Origin: a virus
IMG/VR virus record: IMGVR_UViG_3300030943_000045
Span: 1-44,519 of that record
Length of the DNA: 44,519 nt
Strand: one strand, 5' to 3'
This document shows positions 7,895 through 16,290 of the stretch, one piece after another (position 1 is the stretch's first letter; each line of letters begins with the position of its first letter). The notes under the pieces are model-generated. The model saw nothing but the letters and a program-made list of their open reading frames with translations, ran no database searches and had not been told where the DNA came from. Position numbers and translations under genes: made by a program.

Positions 7895-8463
7895 ACGCCA
7901 CTCAATTCGCCGCGGACGTCACCAGCCTCACCTATAAGGTCATTACGCTTTCCTCCGTCGGGATAGCGATGGCGAAGCGGTACCTTCGATACCCGAGCAT
8001 CGCCGGCGTAACGATCGAAGCGGCGACGTATAGGGAGATCCTTACCGCTGACGTTTCCACGAACCTGGTCATGGCCATTCCGGAGGGGAAGAACTACACG
8101 AGCGACAACATCGCTCCGAAGCCGCGGACTTGGCAGATCACCGGCTTCATCGCTCCGATAAATGAACCCTCCTGTTTGTCTCCCGTCATTATGCCATCCC
8201 TCAGGGCCCAGAAGGAAATGATCAAGAAGGCGTTCAACTCACGCGCCCTCGTGCGATTCATAACAGAAGACCATGAAGAAACGCTAATGGTATCTATCCC
8301 CTCTTGTACTTTCGATCGGCAAGGTGACGTCATGAACAAAATCATGATAAACCTGACGATCCAAGAGCTCAACAAACTCACCGTCGAACTCGTTTCTTCT
8401 TCGGCACTCCCTCCCGGTATCGCGAAGATGGGATCGAGCGTAGCCGTCCCGAGGCTTCAATGA
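7891..8463 (+). CDS. Dit-like / baseplate hub-associated protein
   Basis: 190 residues. The central block (ILTADVSTNLVMAIPEGKNY, then PKPRTWQITGFIAPINEPSC) resembles the Dit-like N-terminal domain found in tail proteins encoded right after the tape measure. There it rings the tube tip and anchors the hub. Strands and short loops dominate, with a C-terminal Pro/Gly tail. It overlaps the tape measure (ATGA) and the following small gene by four bases. The family match is from pattern memory. Confidence 0.6.
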   Translation: MNATQFAADVTSLTYKVITLSSVGIAMAKRYLRYPSIAGVTIEAATYREILTADVSTNLVMAIPEGKNYTSDNIAPKPRTWQITGFIAPINEPSCLSPVIMPSLRAQKEMIKKAFNSRALVRFITEDHEETLMVSIPSCTFDRQGDVMNKIMINLTIQELNKLTVELVSSSALPPGIAKMGSSVAVPRLQ

Positions 8464-8744
8464 AATACGAAGTCTCTTTTCCGAACTACACCACCCAAAA
8501 GGACTTCTCTTTCAACAGTACCATCAAAGGCGGATCGTTTGAATTCCATCTTAGGTACTTTTCATCGCGCTGGCATGCATGGGCAACACTTCCGTCGGGA
8601 GAGGTTCGATCGTTCGGTATCTTCCCCAACGTCGAGTCGTGGAAAGGCTGCGACGATTTCGGGATCGCCGTGGAGACGAGTAGGGCGGCTGTCGGGTATG
8701 CCGATCTCGCGGACTGCCTCATCGTGGTCGAGGTGAAATCGTGA
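8460..8744 (+). CDS. Baseplate plug-like small protein
   Basis: 94 residues, beta-rich, with FEFHLRYFSSRWHAWATLPS and a C-terminal LIVVEVKS strand. Small proteins of this layout (one beta barrel with W and R in adjacent strands) lie between the Dit-like and hub genes in many myophages and act as the baseplate plug. It is flanked by four-base overlaps on both sides, so expression is coupled to the baseplate block. The plug assignment is by context and general pattern. Confidence 0.55.
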   Translation: MKYEVSFPNYTTQKDFSFNSTIKGGSFEFHLRYFSSRWHAWATLPSGEVRSFGIFPNVESWKGCDDFGIAVETSRAAVGYADLADCLIVVEVKS

Positions 8745-9583
8745 CGCTCTTCGACAAGATCGCGGATATCACCCTTTTCCCCGAAAGCGGGCCCGCCGAG
8801 TACATCAAGACGCCGGCGACCGGGCAGAAGCCCTATATCGATATCTCCGGTCATTCGTTACCAGGCAATGGGATCCAGGATCTCGAGATCCGGATCAAGA
8901 ATCTCTACCTCGGCCGCGACCTTTGCGACTATCGGCGCGTCGTGTTGAAGGCGGGATATGTCGAAGGACCTCAAGCAACCTTTGACGGTTCAATCCTCAC
9001 GGCGTATCAGGAATCGCCAGGCCCCGAGAGCACGATCTACCTTCAGATGAAACTCGGGAACATGGTCGACTGGCTCAACAACACCGTGACGGCCAACTAT
9101 AAGGCGTTCACGCTTCTCTCTTCGATCCTCTCTGACGTCTGCAAAGCCGTCGGCTGCAAGCTCAATGCCTGCTTCCCGGCGAGCATGATGTCGAAAGCTC
9201 CGATCCATGTAAACTGCATGGTGAAAAATGCCCTCGAGGAAATCTGCATCGCATACCAGCTCCTCTGGCGAAGCGATGGTGATACGGTCAGCATTTTTCC
9301 GAAAACAGGATATACGAACAAGATCTATGTCATCGACTACGTTTCGGCTCCTCCGCAGAAAGCTGGAAACGGGTGGATCTTCTCCGCGCCCTGGTACCCG
9401 GCGCTTCGGTTCGGCGACGTGGTCAAAATGAATCCGAAATACTTTCAGGCCACCTACGGAAACGCGCAGATCTCCAATTCGGTCATGCAGAAAGTCACTT
9501 CTCTGGATTTCAAGTTTTCTACGGTCGGCCCCGACAACTCGATGAACGTTCGGACCATCTCGACGACGGAGGTGAAAGCGTAA
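8741..9583 (+). CDS. Baseplate hub protein
   Basis: 280 residues starting with GTG at 8741 in a four-base overlap. It is beta-rich throughout and encoded just before the spike, the usual place of the hub (gp27/Mu gpP/gp44-like). The middle region (TLLSSILSDVCKAVGCKLNA) resembles the small alpha/beta domain of hubs, and the end (FKFSTVGPDNSMNVRTISTT) returns to strands. It has four cysteines in a ~55-residue stretch, possibly structural. The hub role is inferred from gene order and length. Confidence 0.6.
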   Translation: MTLFDKIADITLFPESGPAEYIKTPATGQKPYIDISGHSLPGNGIQDLEIRIKNLYLGRDLCDYRRVVLKAGYVEGPQATFDGSILTAYQESPGPESTIYLQMKLGNMVDWLNNTVTANYKAFTLLSSILSDVCKAVGCKLNACFPASMMSKAPIHVNCMVKNALEEICIAYQLLWRSDGDTVSIFPKTGYTNKIYVIDYVSAPPQKAGNGWIFSAPWYPALRFGDVVKMNPKYFQATYGNAQISNSVMQKVTSLDFKFSTVGPDNSMNVRTISTTEVKA

Positions 9584-10215
9584 TGAACGCCGATACTCTC
9601 CTTCAACTTACCGAGCGCGAGTACTTCAACTTCCTCATCAATTCGCGATTTTTTATCGATTACGGCGTGGTCACGAAGGTGACGGGCAATTCAATGGTCG
9701 ATGTCGTTCACGCGGCAATCGAAGTACTCCTTGACGATACTCCGTTGCCCGAGACAAAAACCCCTGACGTCGAAGTCCTCTGGCCGGCATCGGCCGGATT
9801 CTCGATGCAGAACGAAATCGCGGTAGGCGACCAGGTCCTTCTCATTGGCCTGAAGAGCTACGTCTCGGCCGTCGCCGAGGTCGACGGCGCGAAGGTCCCG
9901 AAATCCTTCGACCACTACAACCGGGCGACTCTCAAGGCAATCCCTCTCTGTTCCTTCAACGCTGACGCAGGATGCGTGGTGAAATCGACCGCCAGCAAGA
10001 CGACCGTCGACGCCAACGCGTTGGAAATCAACGGTGATACGAAATCATTCGTAACCTATGAAGCGCTCAATTCAGCGCTCCAAGGGCTCGTTATGGTGCT
10101 TGCGTCTCATACCCACAACTGCACCGCTCCCGGAAGTCCCTCGGGACCGCCGTTGGCGGCGCTTTCACTCGATATATCGGCCGCGAAGACGACCACGATC
10201 AAGACGGGGGGCTGA
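9583..10215 (+). CDS. Baseplate spike (Gp138/gpV-like)
   Basis: 210 residues from the ATG at 9583, which overlaps the upstream TAA by one base. An OB-fold-like N-terminal region (GVVTKVTGNSMVDVVHAAIE) is followed by a repeat-like beta stretch (KSTASKTTVDANALEINGDT) and the terminal motif SHTHNC-APGSPSGPP. The His-x-His followed by Pro/Gly/Ser is the metal-binding tip of membrane-piercing spikes of the gpV/Gp138 type. It forms the needle that pierces the outer membrane, again suggesting a diderm host. Confidence 0.8.
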   Translation: MNADTLLQLTEREYFNFLINSRFFIDYGVVTKVTGNSMVDVVHAAIEVLLDDTPLPETKTPDVEVLWPASAGFSMQNEIAVGDQVLLIGLKSYVSAVAEVDGAKVPKSFDHYNRATLKAIPLCSFNADAGCVVKSTASKTTVDANALEINGDTKSFVTYEALNSALQGLVMVLASHTHNCTAPGSPSGPPLAALSLDISAAKTTTIKTGG

Positions 10216-10216
10216 G

Positions 10217-10561
10217 ATGGATGCACTGCTTGAAGGATCACAGCAACGAACGGCTTCAGCCTACCAGACGTGGGATTTCGCCACCAAGGGCGACATCGTC
10301 CCGATCATCACAGGGGACAATGCCGACGCGCAGGGCGCTGCGGTGACAGCCTATACGCAACGAGGAACGATCCCGCAGCTGCCGGAAGAAGGTATCCCAT
10401 GGGTCGAGTCCTTGACCGGCTTGGCTACCTTCGGCGAGGTCGATAATACGATCCGGCAAAACCTGATCGCAAATGGTCATGACGATTTTCAGGTCGACTA
10501 CAGCCTCGTGAATGAAGGGATAACGGCGAAGGTGTCGAAGAAAAAGGCGGTAAGTCAATGA
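10217..10561 (+). CDS. Baseplate wedge protein, gp25/Mu gp46-like
   Basis: 114 residues from the ATG at 10217, which lies just after the spike stop; the upstream extension of the frame lies inside the spike gene and is not used. The region TWDFATKGDIVPIITGDNAD and the later VESLTGLATFGEVDNTIRQN, with the TVEA-like IANGHDDFQVDY, are arranged as in short gp25/gpW-like wedge proteins with lysozyme-related folds. It is followed by baseplate J with a four-base overlap, the usual order. The role is wedge assembly around the hub. Confidence 0.65.
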   Translation: MDALLEGSQQRTASAYQTWDFATKGDIVPIITGDNADAQGAAVTAYTQRGTIPQLPEEGIPWVESLTGLATFGEVDNTIRQNLIANGHDDFQVDYSLVNEGITAKVSKKKAVSQ

Positions 10562-11739
10562 GCTTCTCGATCAACGGGGCTACCTGGGAACCGAAGACCG
10601 CGCGCGAATATGCGTTGGAAATGCTCGCTTCCATCAACGAAGGTCGGCAGGCGAGGGGAGAGGAGATCCTTTCAGCTTCGCCCGATAATGCTCTATGGCT
10701 CGTTCTTCTTGCGGCCGGCACGATCAAGGCAGAAAAGGATCAGGAACTCTTGATCGCCATTTCGAACGGGCTCAATCCGTCCCTTTGCGATGATGCTCAA
10801 ATTCTCAATCTTCTTCCAATTGCAGGGACCTCCCGGATCCCCGCTTCGTATACCATTGCGACGCTGACCGTCGTCGCTGCCTCATCCGGTTCGGTAAGCC
10901 TTATCGGTGGAACCTCGAAGCTGAAATACACGTACTCCGGAACGGATATGTATTTCATCGTCAATTCGAACATCACCATCTCAGCCGGTACCTCGGCTTC
11001 CGTCGCGGTAATATGCGATACGGCTGGAGCTATCGAATTGCCTTCTGGTTCGCTCACGTCCTTCGAGACTCCGGTAACGAATCTCGCGAGCGTAACCAAC
11101 GCGGCGGGAATTATCGGGAGGAATCAGGAAACCATTTCCGAGGTGAGAGCACGTATCATCGCGGGGAATACAATCGACGAAGGCCTCGATGGAACGATGC
11201 GGGCTATCAAAACGCTTTCAGGAATAACCGAATGCAAGATCTGGTTCAACCTTTCTCGGAGCGCAAGCATAACCTTGACCGGCGGCCAGGTCGTTCCCGC
11301 CCGAACGGCTTACATCGTCGTCGCTGGTGCTTCCTCGCTGATTGCCAAGACATTCCTCGATCGAATGCTCGTCGCTACAGTCGGCGCGAGCTCTCAGGTA
11401 TGGAAGACGGCCGCCAATCAGGAAATAACGGTACATTACGATATCGCCGTGAATCAGAATGCGTATGTTCGCATCCTCTACGACAATACTGAGATCTACG
11501 ATCCGGGAATCGGTGAGATGGTAAAAAATATTATCATTGCAAATCAAGGGAAAATGAAAATAGGCGAAACCCTCACATCGCAAGAGGTGTGCGCTTGGTT
11601 TCAGGATTTTCCTTATGGAACGATCGTGTCGGCTGAAGTGTCGTTGAACGGAACTGCATGGGAAGACATCGTTCATTTCAACGCAAACGCCGTTCCGTTG
11701 TTCGCGAATGCAAGAATCACGGTGGCGGCTCATGCCTAA
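10558..11739 (+). CDS. Baseplate J family protein (Mu gp47-like)
   Basis: 393 residues. An N-terminal helical part (PKTAREYALEMLASINEGRQ) is followed by beta-rich repeats with Ser/Thr/Gly (ATLTVVAASSGSVSLIGGTS) and the segment LPSGSLTSFETPVTNLASVT. The latter is close to the G-N-v/LP-G-T-i/L ... v-n-a-A motif of baseplate J proteins, and the ISEVRARI helix follows it as in the family (E-[ST]-d-[ea]-l/v-R-x-R-i). It builds the wedge rim that links fibres and sheath. Overlap with the upstream gene is four bases. Confidence 0.85.
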   Translation: MSFSINGATWEPKTAREYALEMLASINEGRQARGEEILSASPDNALWLVLLAAGTIKAEKDQELLIAISNGLNPSLCDDAQILNLLPIAGTSRIPASYTIATLTVVAASSGSVSLIGGTSKLKYTYSGTDMYFIVNSNITISAGTSASVAVICDTAGAIELPSGSLTSFETPVTNLASVTNAAGIIGRNQETISEVRARIIAGNTIDEGLDGTMRAIKTLSGITECKIWFNLSRSASITLTGGQVVPARTAYIVVAGASSLIAKTFLDRMLVATVGASSQVWKTAANQEITVHYDIAVNQNAYVRILYDNTEIYDPGIGEMVKNIIIANQGKMKIGETLTSQEVCAWFQDFPYGTIVSAEVSLNGTAWEDIVHFNANAVPLFANARITVAAHA

Positions 11740-12328
11740 TGAATACCTGTGGAGCCAGTTGAGCGGTCCCCTCGCACAATCACTCATCGATTCAATTGAA
11801 GTATGCGAAAGCGACATCGATTCAATTTTTGAGTACTTCTATGGATTATCAATCGATACAGCGGAAGAAAACGAATTGGTTTTCATCGGCCTCATCATTG
11901 GAGTGCCTTGGCCTACAGCTCCGGCTGGAACCTTCGATGATAGCGTTCTGATTTTTGGAGAATCTGGATCGCTCGGAACTGTGATCGATCCTAATCAAGG
12001 CCTCGGTGATATTGAGGCAGGGCGTGGTGGTTTATGGCGAGGTACTTCAGATGTCTCAACCCAGAAGATGCCAATAGGGAAATATAGACTTCTCTTGAAA
12101 GCAATCGCGAGATTGAAATGGGGTCGGCTTTCCTTCGCGACTATGGACGAAGTAATCGCAGTTTTTTCTTATAACTACGTTTACTTGTGGGATCTTTCGA
12201 CGCCGACAGATATCCATATCAGTGTTAGCGCTGCGGACATAAGCGCAGGGGATCTTTTTATTTTGCAAAAAATATTTGATCGGTTTTCGATCGATCCTTA
12301 TATCGAGATTTCAAGGGGGACCCTGTGA
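11732..12328 (+). CDS. Baseplate/tail protein (Mu gp48 / DUF2612-like)
   Basis: 198 residues from ATG 11732, overlapping baseplate J by eight bases; an in-frame upstream ATG at 11708 is too deep in the previous gene. The N-terminus is helical with acidic patches (IEVCESDIDSIFEYFYGLSI), followed by a G-rich loop, and the C-terminal half is alpha/beta (YLWDLSTPTDIHISVSAADI). This is the usual partner of baseplate J that attaches fibres. The DNA here is more AT-rich than the rest of the tail module. Family by position and general layout. Confidence 0.6.
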   Translation: MPNEYLWSQLSGPLAQSLIDSIEVCESDIDSIFEYFYGLSIDTAEENELVFIGLIIGVPWPTAPAGTFDDSVLIFGESGSLGTVIDPNQGLGDIEAGRGGLWRGTSDVSTQKMPIGKYRLLLKAIARLKWGRLSFATMDEVIAVFSYNYVYLWDLSTPTDIHISVSAADISAGDLFILQKIFDRFSIDPYIEISRGTL

Positions 12329-13167
12329 AAGACAATCCTATATTCGAAGATGTTCCCGAGTTCGCTCCGAGTGGAGCAAAGCTCAGGCCGTCGACTGCAA
12401 AATATTCAGGCGGGTACGTTAGTAAGGAGCTATTTCCTTTCGACCACGCGAACTGGCTTTTCAACGGCATCACGAAAAACGGAGTCACCGAACAGGACTA
12501 TATTGGTTCGATCCAGGCCGAGCTGAAAAGCATTCTCACAGCTCATGGAGTAACTCCAAATCCTGAGCTCACAAATCAACTCGCTGGCGTCTTTTCACGG
12601 TACGTTTTCGGAGACAATGCTCGAGCTACAGTATCGATTACCGATGCGAACGCGCCGGTAAAATCCGGTTTCTATTCCTTGGCTACGCCGTATACAAACG
12701 GACCCACGGCCGCCGCTTACTACATTATCCACCTTCAGCAATCGGGAAGCGATAACTTCGCCATGCAGATCGCTTCGCTCTCCACAGGAAATAACTCTTG
12801 GGTGCGAACGAAAAATAACGGGACGTGGTCGTCGTGGGCAAAGCTTTGGAATTCAGACAATGATGGAATAGGTTCTGGACTTGATGCTGGTTTGCTTGCG
12901 GGAATAGATCCAGTAAATGGATCGCTCGGAATATCAACTGGCTACTGGTCATTCTCTTATCCTGATCCATTTGTACCACCAAAAGGCTTATATATGATAA
13001 CTCCTAGTGGTCCCAACATATCACTAGAAATATGGGCCGCAGGTACAGAATGGCATATGTCTTCCACTTCTCTGGGAGCGGGGCTCTTTCTATTTGATGG
13101 AACGAACTACAGGTTTAGGGTGCTCACTAGTGTCAGCACTTCCGTCGCTTATAGAAAACTCGCATAG
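12325..13167 (+). CDS. Tail fibre / receptor-binding protein with pyocin-knob-like region
   Basis: 280 residues, GTG start in a four-base overlap. The N-terminal ~100 residues should attach to the baseplate (FDHANWLFNGITKNGVTEQD). Residues ~105-180 resemble the tail-fibre knob pattern (GFYSLATPYTNGP, then WVRTKNNGTWSSWAKLWNSD). The short motif GLDAGLLAGID recalls the A-x-LLDGIDs linker common in fibres. The C-terminal beta domain would bind the host receptor. The AT content rises toward the C-terminus, as is common for exchanged fibre tips. Confidence 0.75.
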   Translation: MKDNPIFEDVPEFAPSGAKLRPSTAKYSGGYVSKELFPFDHANWLFNGITKNGVTEQDYIGSIQAELKSILTAHGVTPNPELTNQLAGVFSRYVFGDNARATVSITDANAPVKSGFYSLATPYTNGPTAAAYYIIHLQQSGSDNFAMQIASLSTGNNSWVRTKNNGTWSSWAKLWNSDNDGIGSGLDAGLLAGIDPVNGSLGISTGYWSFSYPDPFVPPKGLYMITPSGPNISLEIWAAGTEWHMSSTSLGAGLFLFDGTNYRFRVLTSVSTSVAYRKLA

Positions 13168-13177
13168 AGGGAATAAC

Positions 13178-13603
13178 ATGACACCCACCTACGCAATCTG
13201 TATAAGCGCCCCGCTCTGCATCATCGCCTTCTTTGTCGGCCTCATCCAACTAAAGCGGACGCGCGGGAGACTTGATCCAATTAAGGGAACGCTTCCCGGC
13301 GGTGGTTCAATCGTGATCGGTGCGAGCGACCAGGGCCCGGATATCGACTCGATGGCGCAACGTATCGCCGAAGCGCTCAAGGGAGAACTGCATCAATGTA
13401 CCCAGGTCGAAGCACTTCGGGGGATGGCCTCGCGCCTAGACTCGACGGCCGCACTGACGCAATCACTCGGCGAGGACGCAGTCGCCTCGGGGAAAAATGG
13501 AAAGATCAAGAAAGGGCTCGAGGGCATGTTGGAGACGGCCGGACGGCTCGACGCGATCAAGAATGAAAAGCTGTTCGCGGCCGGCGCCGCTGGAGGTGCA
13601 TGA
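13178..13603 (+). CDS. Small membrane-anchored protein of unknown function
   Basis: 141 residues from the ATG at 13178 (GAGGGAA upstream). One N-terminal hydrophobic segment (TYAICISAPLCIIAFFVGLI) is followed by a basic charge, giving a likely N-out single membrane span. The remaining soluble part is helical and Ala/Gly/Lys-rich. It stands between the fibre and a candidate lysin, so it may belong to the lysis group (an i-spanin or an accessory). I see no conserved motif. Confidence 0.5.
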   Translation: MTPTYAICISAPLCIIAFFVGLIQLKRTRGRLDPIKGTLPGGGSIVIGASDQGPDIDSMAQRIAEALKGELHQCTQVEALRGMASRLDSTAALTQSLGEDAVASGKNGKIKKGLEGMLETAGRLDAIKNEKLFAAGAAGGA

Positions 13604-14118
13604 TGTTTTTCCAGACGAGTCCCCTTTTCCCGGAAGGGGTGCAGAAAGAGGGCTGCGATTGGTTTTCTGTTCTCGGCATGTGCGAGCGAACGGCGAAGGT
13701 GCTTTTCACGGAACAACAAATCATCGACCTGTACTATCAATTCAAGTCCAAGCGCTTCACGAACTGGAAAGGGGAGTGCCGCTTCTACCTCGAAGGAAAC
13801 GCCGACGTACAGAACCCGGATGGAATCTGCGACGATGCTCTCGCAGTCCTCGGCGACACGAAGCACAAGATTCGACAGGTCGGGCAGAAAGATAAGAATG
13901 GGAACGTGACCTACTGGGACAATATTTACAGGGCTGGCCCCAAGTACATGGTCATTGACTTTCTCATTCTTCACTACAAGACCGGCAAAGGCGGTCCACA
14001 TTACATGCTCGCTGACGCCGCTGGAAATATTCTCTTTGATTCGTATGACAAGCCCTATGAGAGGGCGGAGTACATCGAGGCATTCGTTTACAACGTGCAA
14101 CCGCACGAAGAGGAATAG
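13603..14118 (+). CDS. DUF261-like protein, candidate cysteine-peptidase endolysin
   Basis: 171 residues from the second ATG (13603), six bases after GGAGG at 13592-13596; the ATG at 13600 is too close. An early conserved Cys (EGCDWFSVLGM, Cys ~18) and a later GGPHYMLADAAGNILFDSYD (His ~132) have the Cys...His-x-Asp/Asn layout of papain-like/C39/NlpC peptidases. The overall pattern (GC..., LTEQQI--LY, NPDGI) reminds me of the DUF261 family known from Borrelia plasmids and phages. Next to the fibre and holin genes it is the best endolysin candidate. The function is inferred. Confidence 0.55.
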   Translation: MFFQTSPLFPEGVQKEGCDWFSVLGMCERTAKVLFTEQQIIDLYYQFKSKRFTNWKGECRFYLEGNADVQNPDGICDDALAVLGDTKHKIRQVGQKDKNGNVTYWDNIYRAGPKYMVIDFLILHYKTGKGGPHYMLADAAGNILFDSYDKPYERAEYIEAFVYNVQPHEEE

Positions 14119-14121
14119 TAC

Positions 14122-15630
14122 ATGGCAAATTTCCATGGACAGACAGTCGACTTCGTCGGATTCATAAGCGACTCTCTCGAGAGTCCCATGGTGATCGAGG
14201 GCGACTCGAGCAAGGTCGTAGTCGGGTCGACGGAATGCCTGACGCTCGGACCGAAGTGCCTCAAGCTTTCAATGATTGACAATACTTCGGTACTGATGAT
14301 TACAGACAACGAGCTTTTATTAAACAAAAAAAATCAATTTACCGTCGGCATCGCCTATCATTCATTGACATTGGCAACGCCGTCGGACTGGGGCGAGCAC
14401 GACTTCAGAGCCCTCGTCGTCTTGATGGTCGGGTTTACAACTCCGGTTGACATTGACGGCGGTTTACTCGATGGACTAAGTCAGTCATGTCTCTTGGACT
14501 CCGGGAATGCGCGAATGTTCCAATACTTGAAGGACAGCGTTCCGGAAGTCGAAAGGAGTATGCCTTTCGAAAACGGACATGACTATTGGATCAATCTTAA
14601 CTATCGGCGCAACTACCCGACGGCTGGGACTGGTACTTTCCGGCTTCGCGTGACGAGGCGCTGGACGGGGGAACTGATCGGCGAGAAGACATGGACAATC
14701 GCCGACGCCGGAACCCGGTATTTATCGATCGGATTGAACGCATATAGGTCAAACGATATAACTTATCCGCAAAGCCTTTTCTTCTCCGACCTCGTCGCTG
14801 ATTACACTAACGCGCAGTACCCATTGCTCGATTATACGCCAAGTTTCTCCGTTTCTTTCGATTCGCAAGGAGGAAGCGCGGTCGCTTCGCAGACCATCGA
14901 GGCCGGCGGACTCGTCTCGCAGCCTTCCGCCCCTACGCGCTCCGGATACTCTTTCGGTGGATGGTATCGCGAAGCAGGGTGCACAACGCCGTGGACGTTT
15001 GCCAGCGATACGGTTACTGCTGCGCGAACGCTGTACGCCAAGTGGTCCGTCTCGACTCATCGGGTCACATTCGACTCTCAAGGCGGAAGTCCGGCAGCTT
15101 ACCAAGACATCGACATCGGGGCGATGGTCGGCACTATTCCGGTTCCCTATCGCGCCGGGTACGTCTTTTTAGGATGGTTCACCCAGGCGGCAGGTGCCGG
15201 CGTGCGCGTGCTCGCGACCACCGTGCCGACGGCCGACATGACCGCCTACGCCTCATGGATCGTTGCAACCGCACCGGTCGGCGAGTGCAGCATGGCGGCT
15301 GACTCCGACGCGGCCGATCCGGTCAACGAAGGCTCTACCAAGACCATCGAGATTGCTTTCCGCGACGAAATCGGCACCGCCATGGCCCCGGACACGATCG
15401 CTTGGTCTCTCTACGACCAGACCGATGCGATCGTTCACAGCCGCCAGAACGTACCCGCCACGCCCGGGAAGACGGTGCGCATCGTACTCTCGGGCGCCGA
15501 TCATGATTCCGCAACAGACCGGGAGCGCCGGAAGCTAGTTGTCAAAGCAACGTATACGAGCACAGACGGAGCCGCGCTGCCCCTGATCGCTGAATTCGAA
15601 TATTCCGTGACCCAGGTCACGGGTTTATAA
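14122..15630 (+). CDS. Tail- or surface-associated protein with two InlB/Listeria-Bacteroides repeats
   Basis: 502 residues starting two bases after the upstream stop. Residues 1-~235 form a beta-rich domain of unknown family. Two tandem B-repeat (Flg_new) domains follow at ~242-309 and ~312-379. Each opens with V-F-DSQGG, has the centre motif R-GY-F-GW, and ends with LYAKW or AYASW. Residues ~385-502 look like an Ig-like domain. B-repeats are usually found in bacterial surface proteins. In a phage late operon this protein could bind host or mucosal polymers, or be displayed. No signal peptide is visible, which favours a virion component. Confidence 0.7.
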   Translation: MANFHGQTVDFVGFISDSLESPMVIEGDSSKVVVGSTECLTLGPKCLKLSMIDNTSVLMITDNELLLNKKNQFTVGIAYHSLTLATPSDWGEHDFRALVVLMVGFTTPVDIDGGLLDGLSQSCLLDSGNARMFQYLKDSVPEVERSMPFENGHDYWINLNYRRNYPTAGTGTFRLRVTRRWTGELIGEKTWTIADAGTRYLSIGLNAYRSNDITYPQSLFFSDLVADYTNAQYPLLDYTPSFSVSFDSQGGSAVASQTIEAGGLVSQPSAPTRSGYSFGGWYREAGCTTPWTFASDTVTAARTLYAKWSVSTHRVTFDSQGGSPAAYQDIDIGAMVGTIPVPYRAGYVFLGWFTQAAGAGVRVLATTVPTADMTAYASWIVATAPVGECSMAADSDAADPVNEGSTKTIEIAFRDEIGTAMAPDTIAWSLYDQTDAIVHSRQNVPATPGKTVRIVLSGADHDSATDRERRKLVVKATYTSTDGAALPLIAEFEYSVTQVTGL

Positions 15631-15646
15631 GACAAGGAGGTCAACT

Positions 15647-15943
15647 TTGAAAATGGTAAAAGTTCTTCAGCTCGCCGTGGTGGCGATGTTCGTCCTGGTG
15701 GTCGCCGTGGGAATGATGGTCCTGGCGCTCGCGCCGGAACGCATGGAAGCCTTCATCCGCCTGATCTCGTCGCTCTTCCCGATTTTCCTAACTCTGGTCG
15801 TCCCGGCCCTCATTGGTTCGCCGTTGACGGACATCATGCGAGCCAAGGCCGGAGCGATTACGGCGGCGGCAAGCGCTACGCCGGCGCCCGCGGCGCCTGC
15901 CCCGGATCCCGCGCCGGCGGCGCAGAAAACGGCCCAAGGATGA
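15647..15943 (+). CDS. Holin-like small membrane protein
   Basis: 98 residues. The TTG at 15647 lies six bases after AAGGAGG (15634-15640), so it is preferred over the ATG at 15653. Two hydrophobic helices (VVAMFVLVVAVGMMVLALAP and FPIFLTLVVPALIGSPL) are joined by a short charged loop. The last ~30 residues are an Ala/Pro-rich soluble tail. Two-span small proteins before spanins are typical class II holins, which open the inner membrane at lysis time. The four-base overlap with the next gene couples their expression. Confidence 0.6.
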   Translation: MKMVKVLQLAVVAMFVLVVAVGMMVLALAPERMEAFIRLISSLFPIFLTLVVPALIGSPLTDIMRAKAGAITAAASATPAPAAPAPDPAPAAQKTAQG

Positions 15944-16290
15944 GCCCCGGGCTGAAAAAGGTCGTCAGCTATACCCTCGTACTCGCCGTGGGCATAGCGT
16001 TGGGCCTCGTCTTGCTCGCGGTGTTTCTTCCGGCCGCCCGGACGGCGATCCTGGAAGGGCTTGCCGGAGCGGGCGGGGGAGGGGCAATCATCGCCGGGAT
16101 TTTCAAGATCCTATCCGCGGGCAAGGAGGCCCGAACCGATGAACCGAAAACGAAAGCTGATATTTTGGCTGATGATCCTCAGCATAGCCTTGACCGCCTG
16201 TCAGACGACGCCCGCGCCTACCTCGACGCCAAAATCGACTCCGACGCTCGCGCCCGTGCCGACGCCATACTCAAGCGCCACGGAGGATGA
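15940..16290 (+). CDS. Membrane protein, i-spanin-like (Rz-like)
   Basis: 116 residues. An N-terminal membrane helix (VVSYTLVLAVGIALGLVLLA) and a short Gly-rich second hydrophobic stretch are followed by a charged helical C-terminus (DDARAYLDAKIDSDARARAD) of coiled-coil type. A lipoprotein gene is embedded in its +1 frame from 16139, the arrangement known for Rz/Rz1 pairs. It would sit in the inner membrane and contact the outer-membrane lipoprotein. Its short length and second hydrophobic stretch are unusual for Rz. Confidence 0.5.
   Translation: MSPGLKKVVSYTLVLAVGIALGLVLLAVFLPAARTAILEGLAGAGGGGAIIAGIFKILSAGKEARTDEPKTKADILADDPQHSLDRLSDDARAYLDAKIDSDARARADAILKRHGG

Noticed and set aside
10058-10216. 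N-terminal extension of the gp25-like gene
   Set aside because: It overlaps the well-supported spike C-terminus, and an ATG at 10217 lies just after the spike stop.
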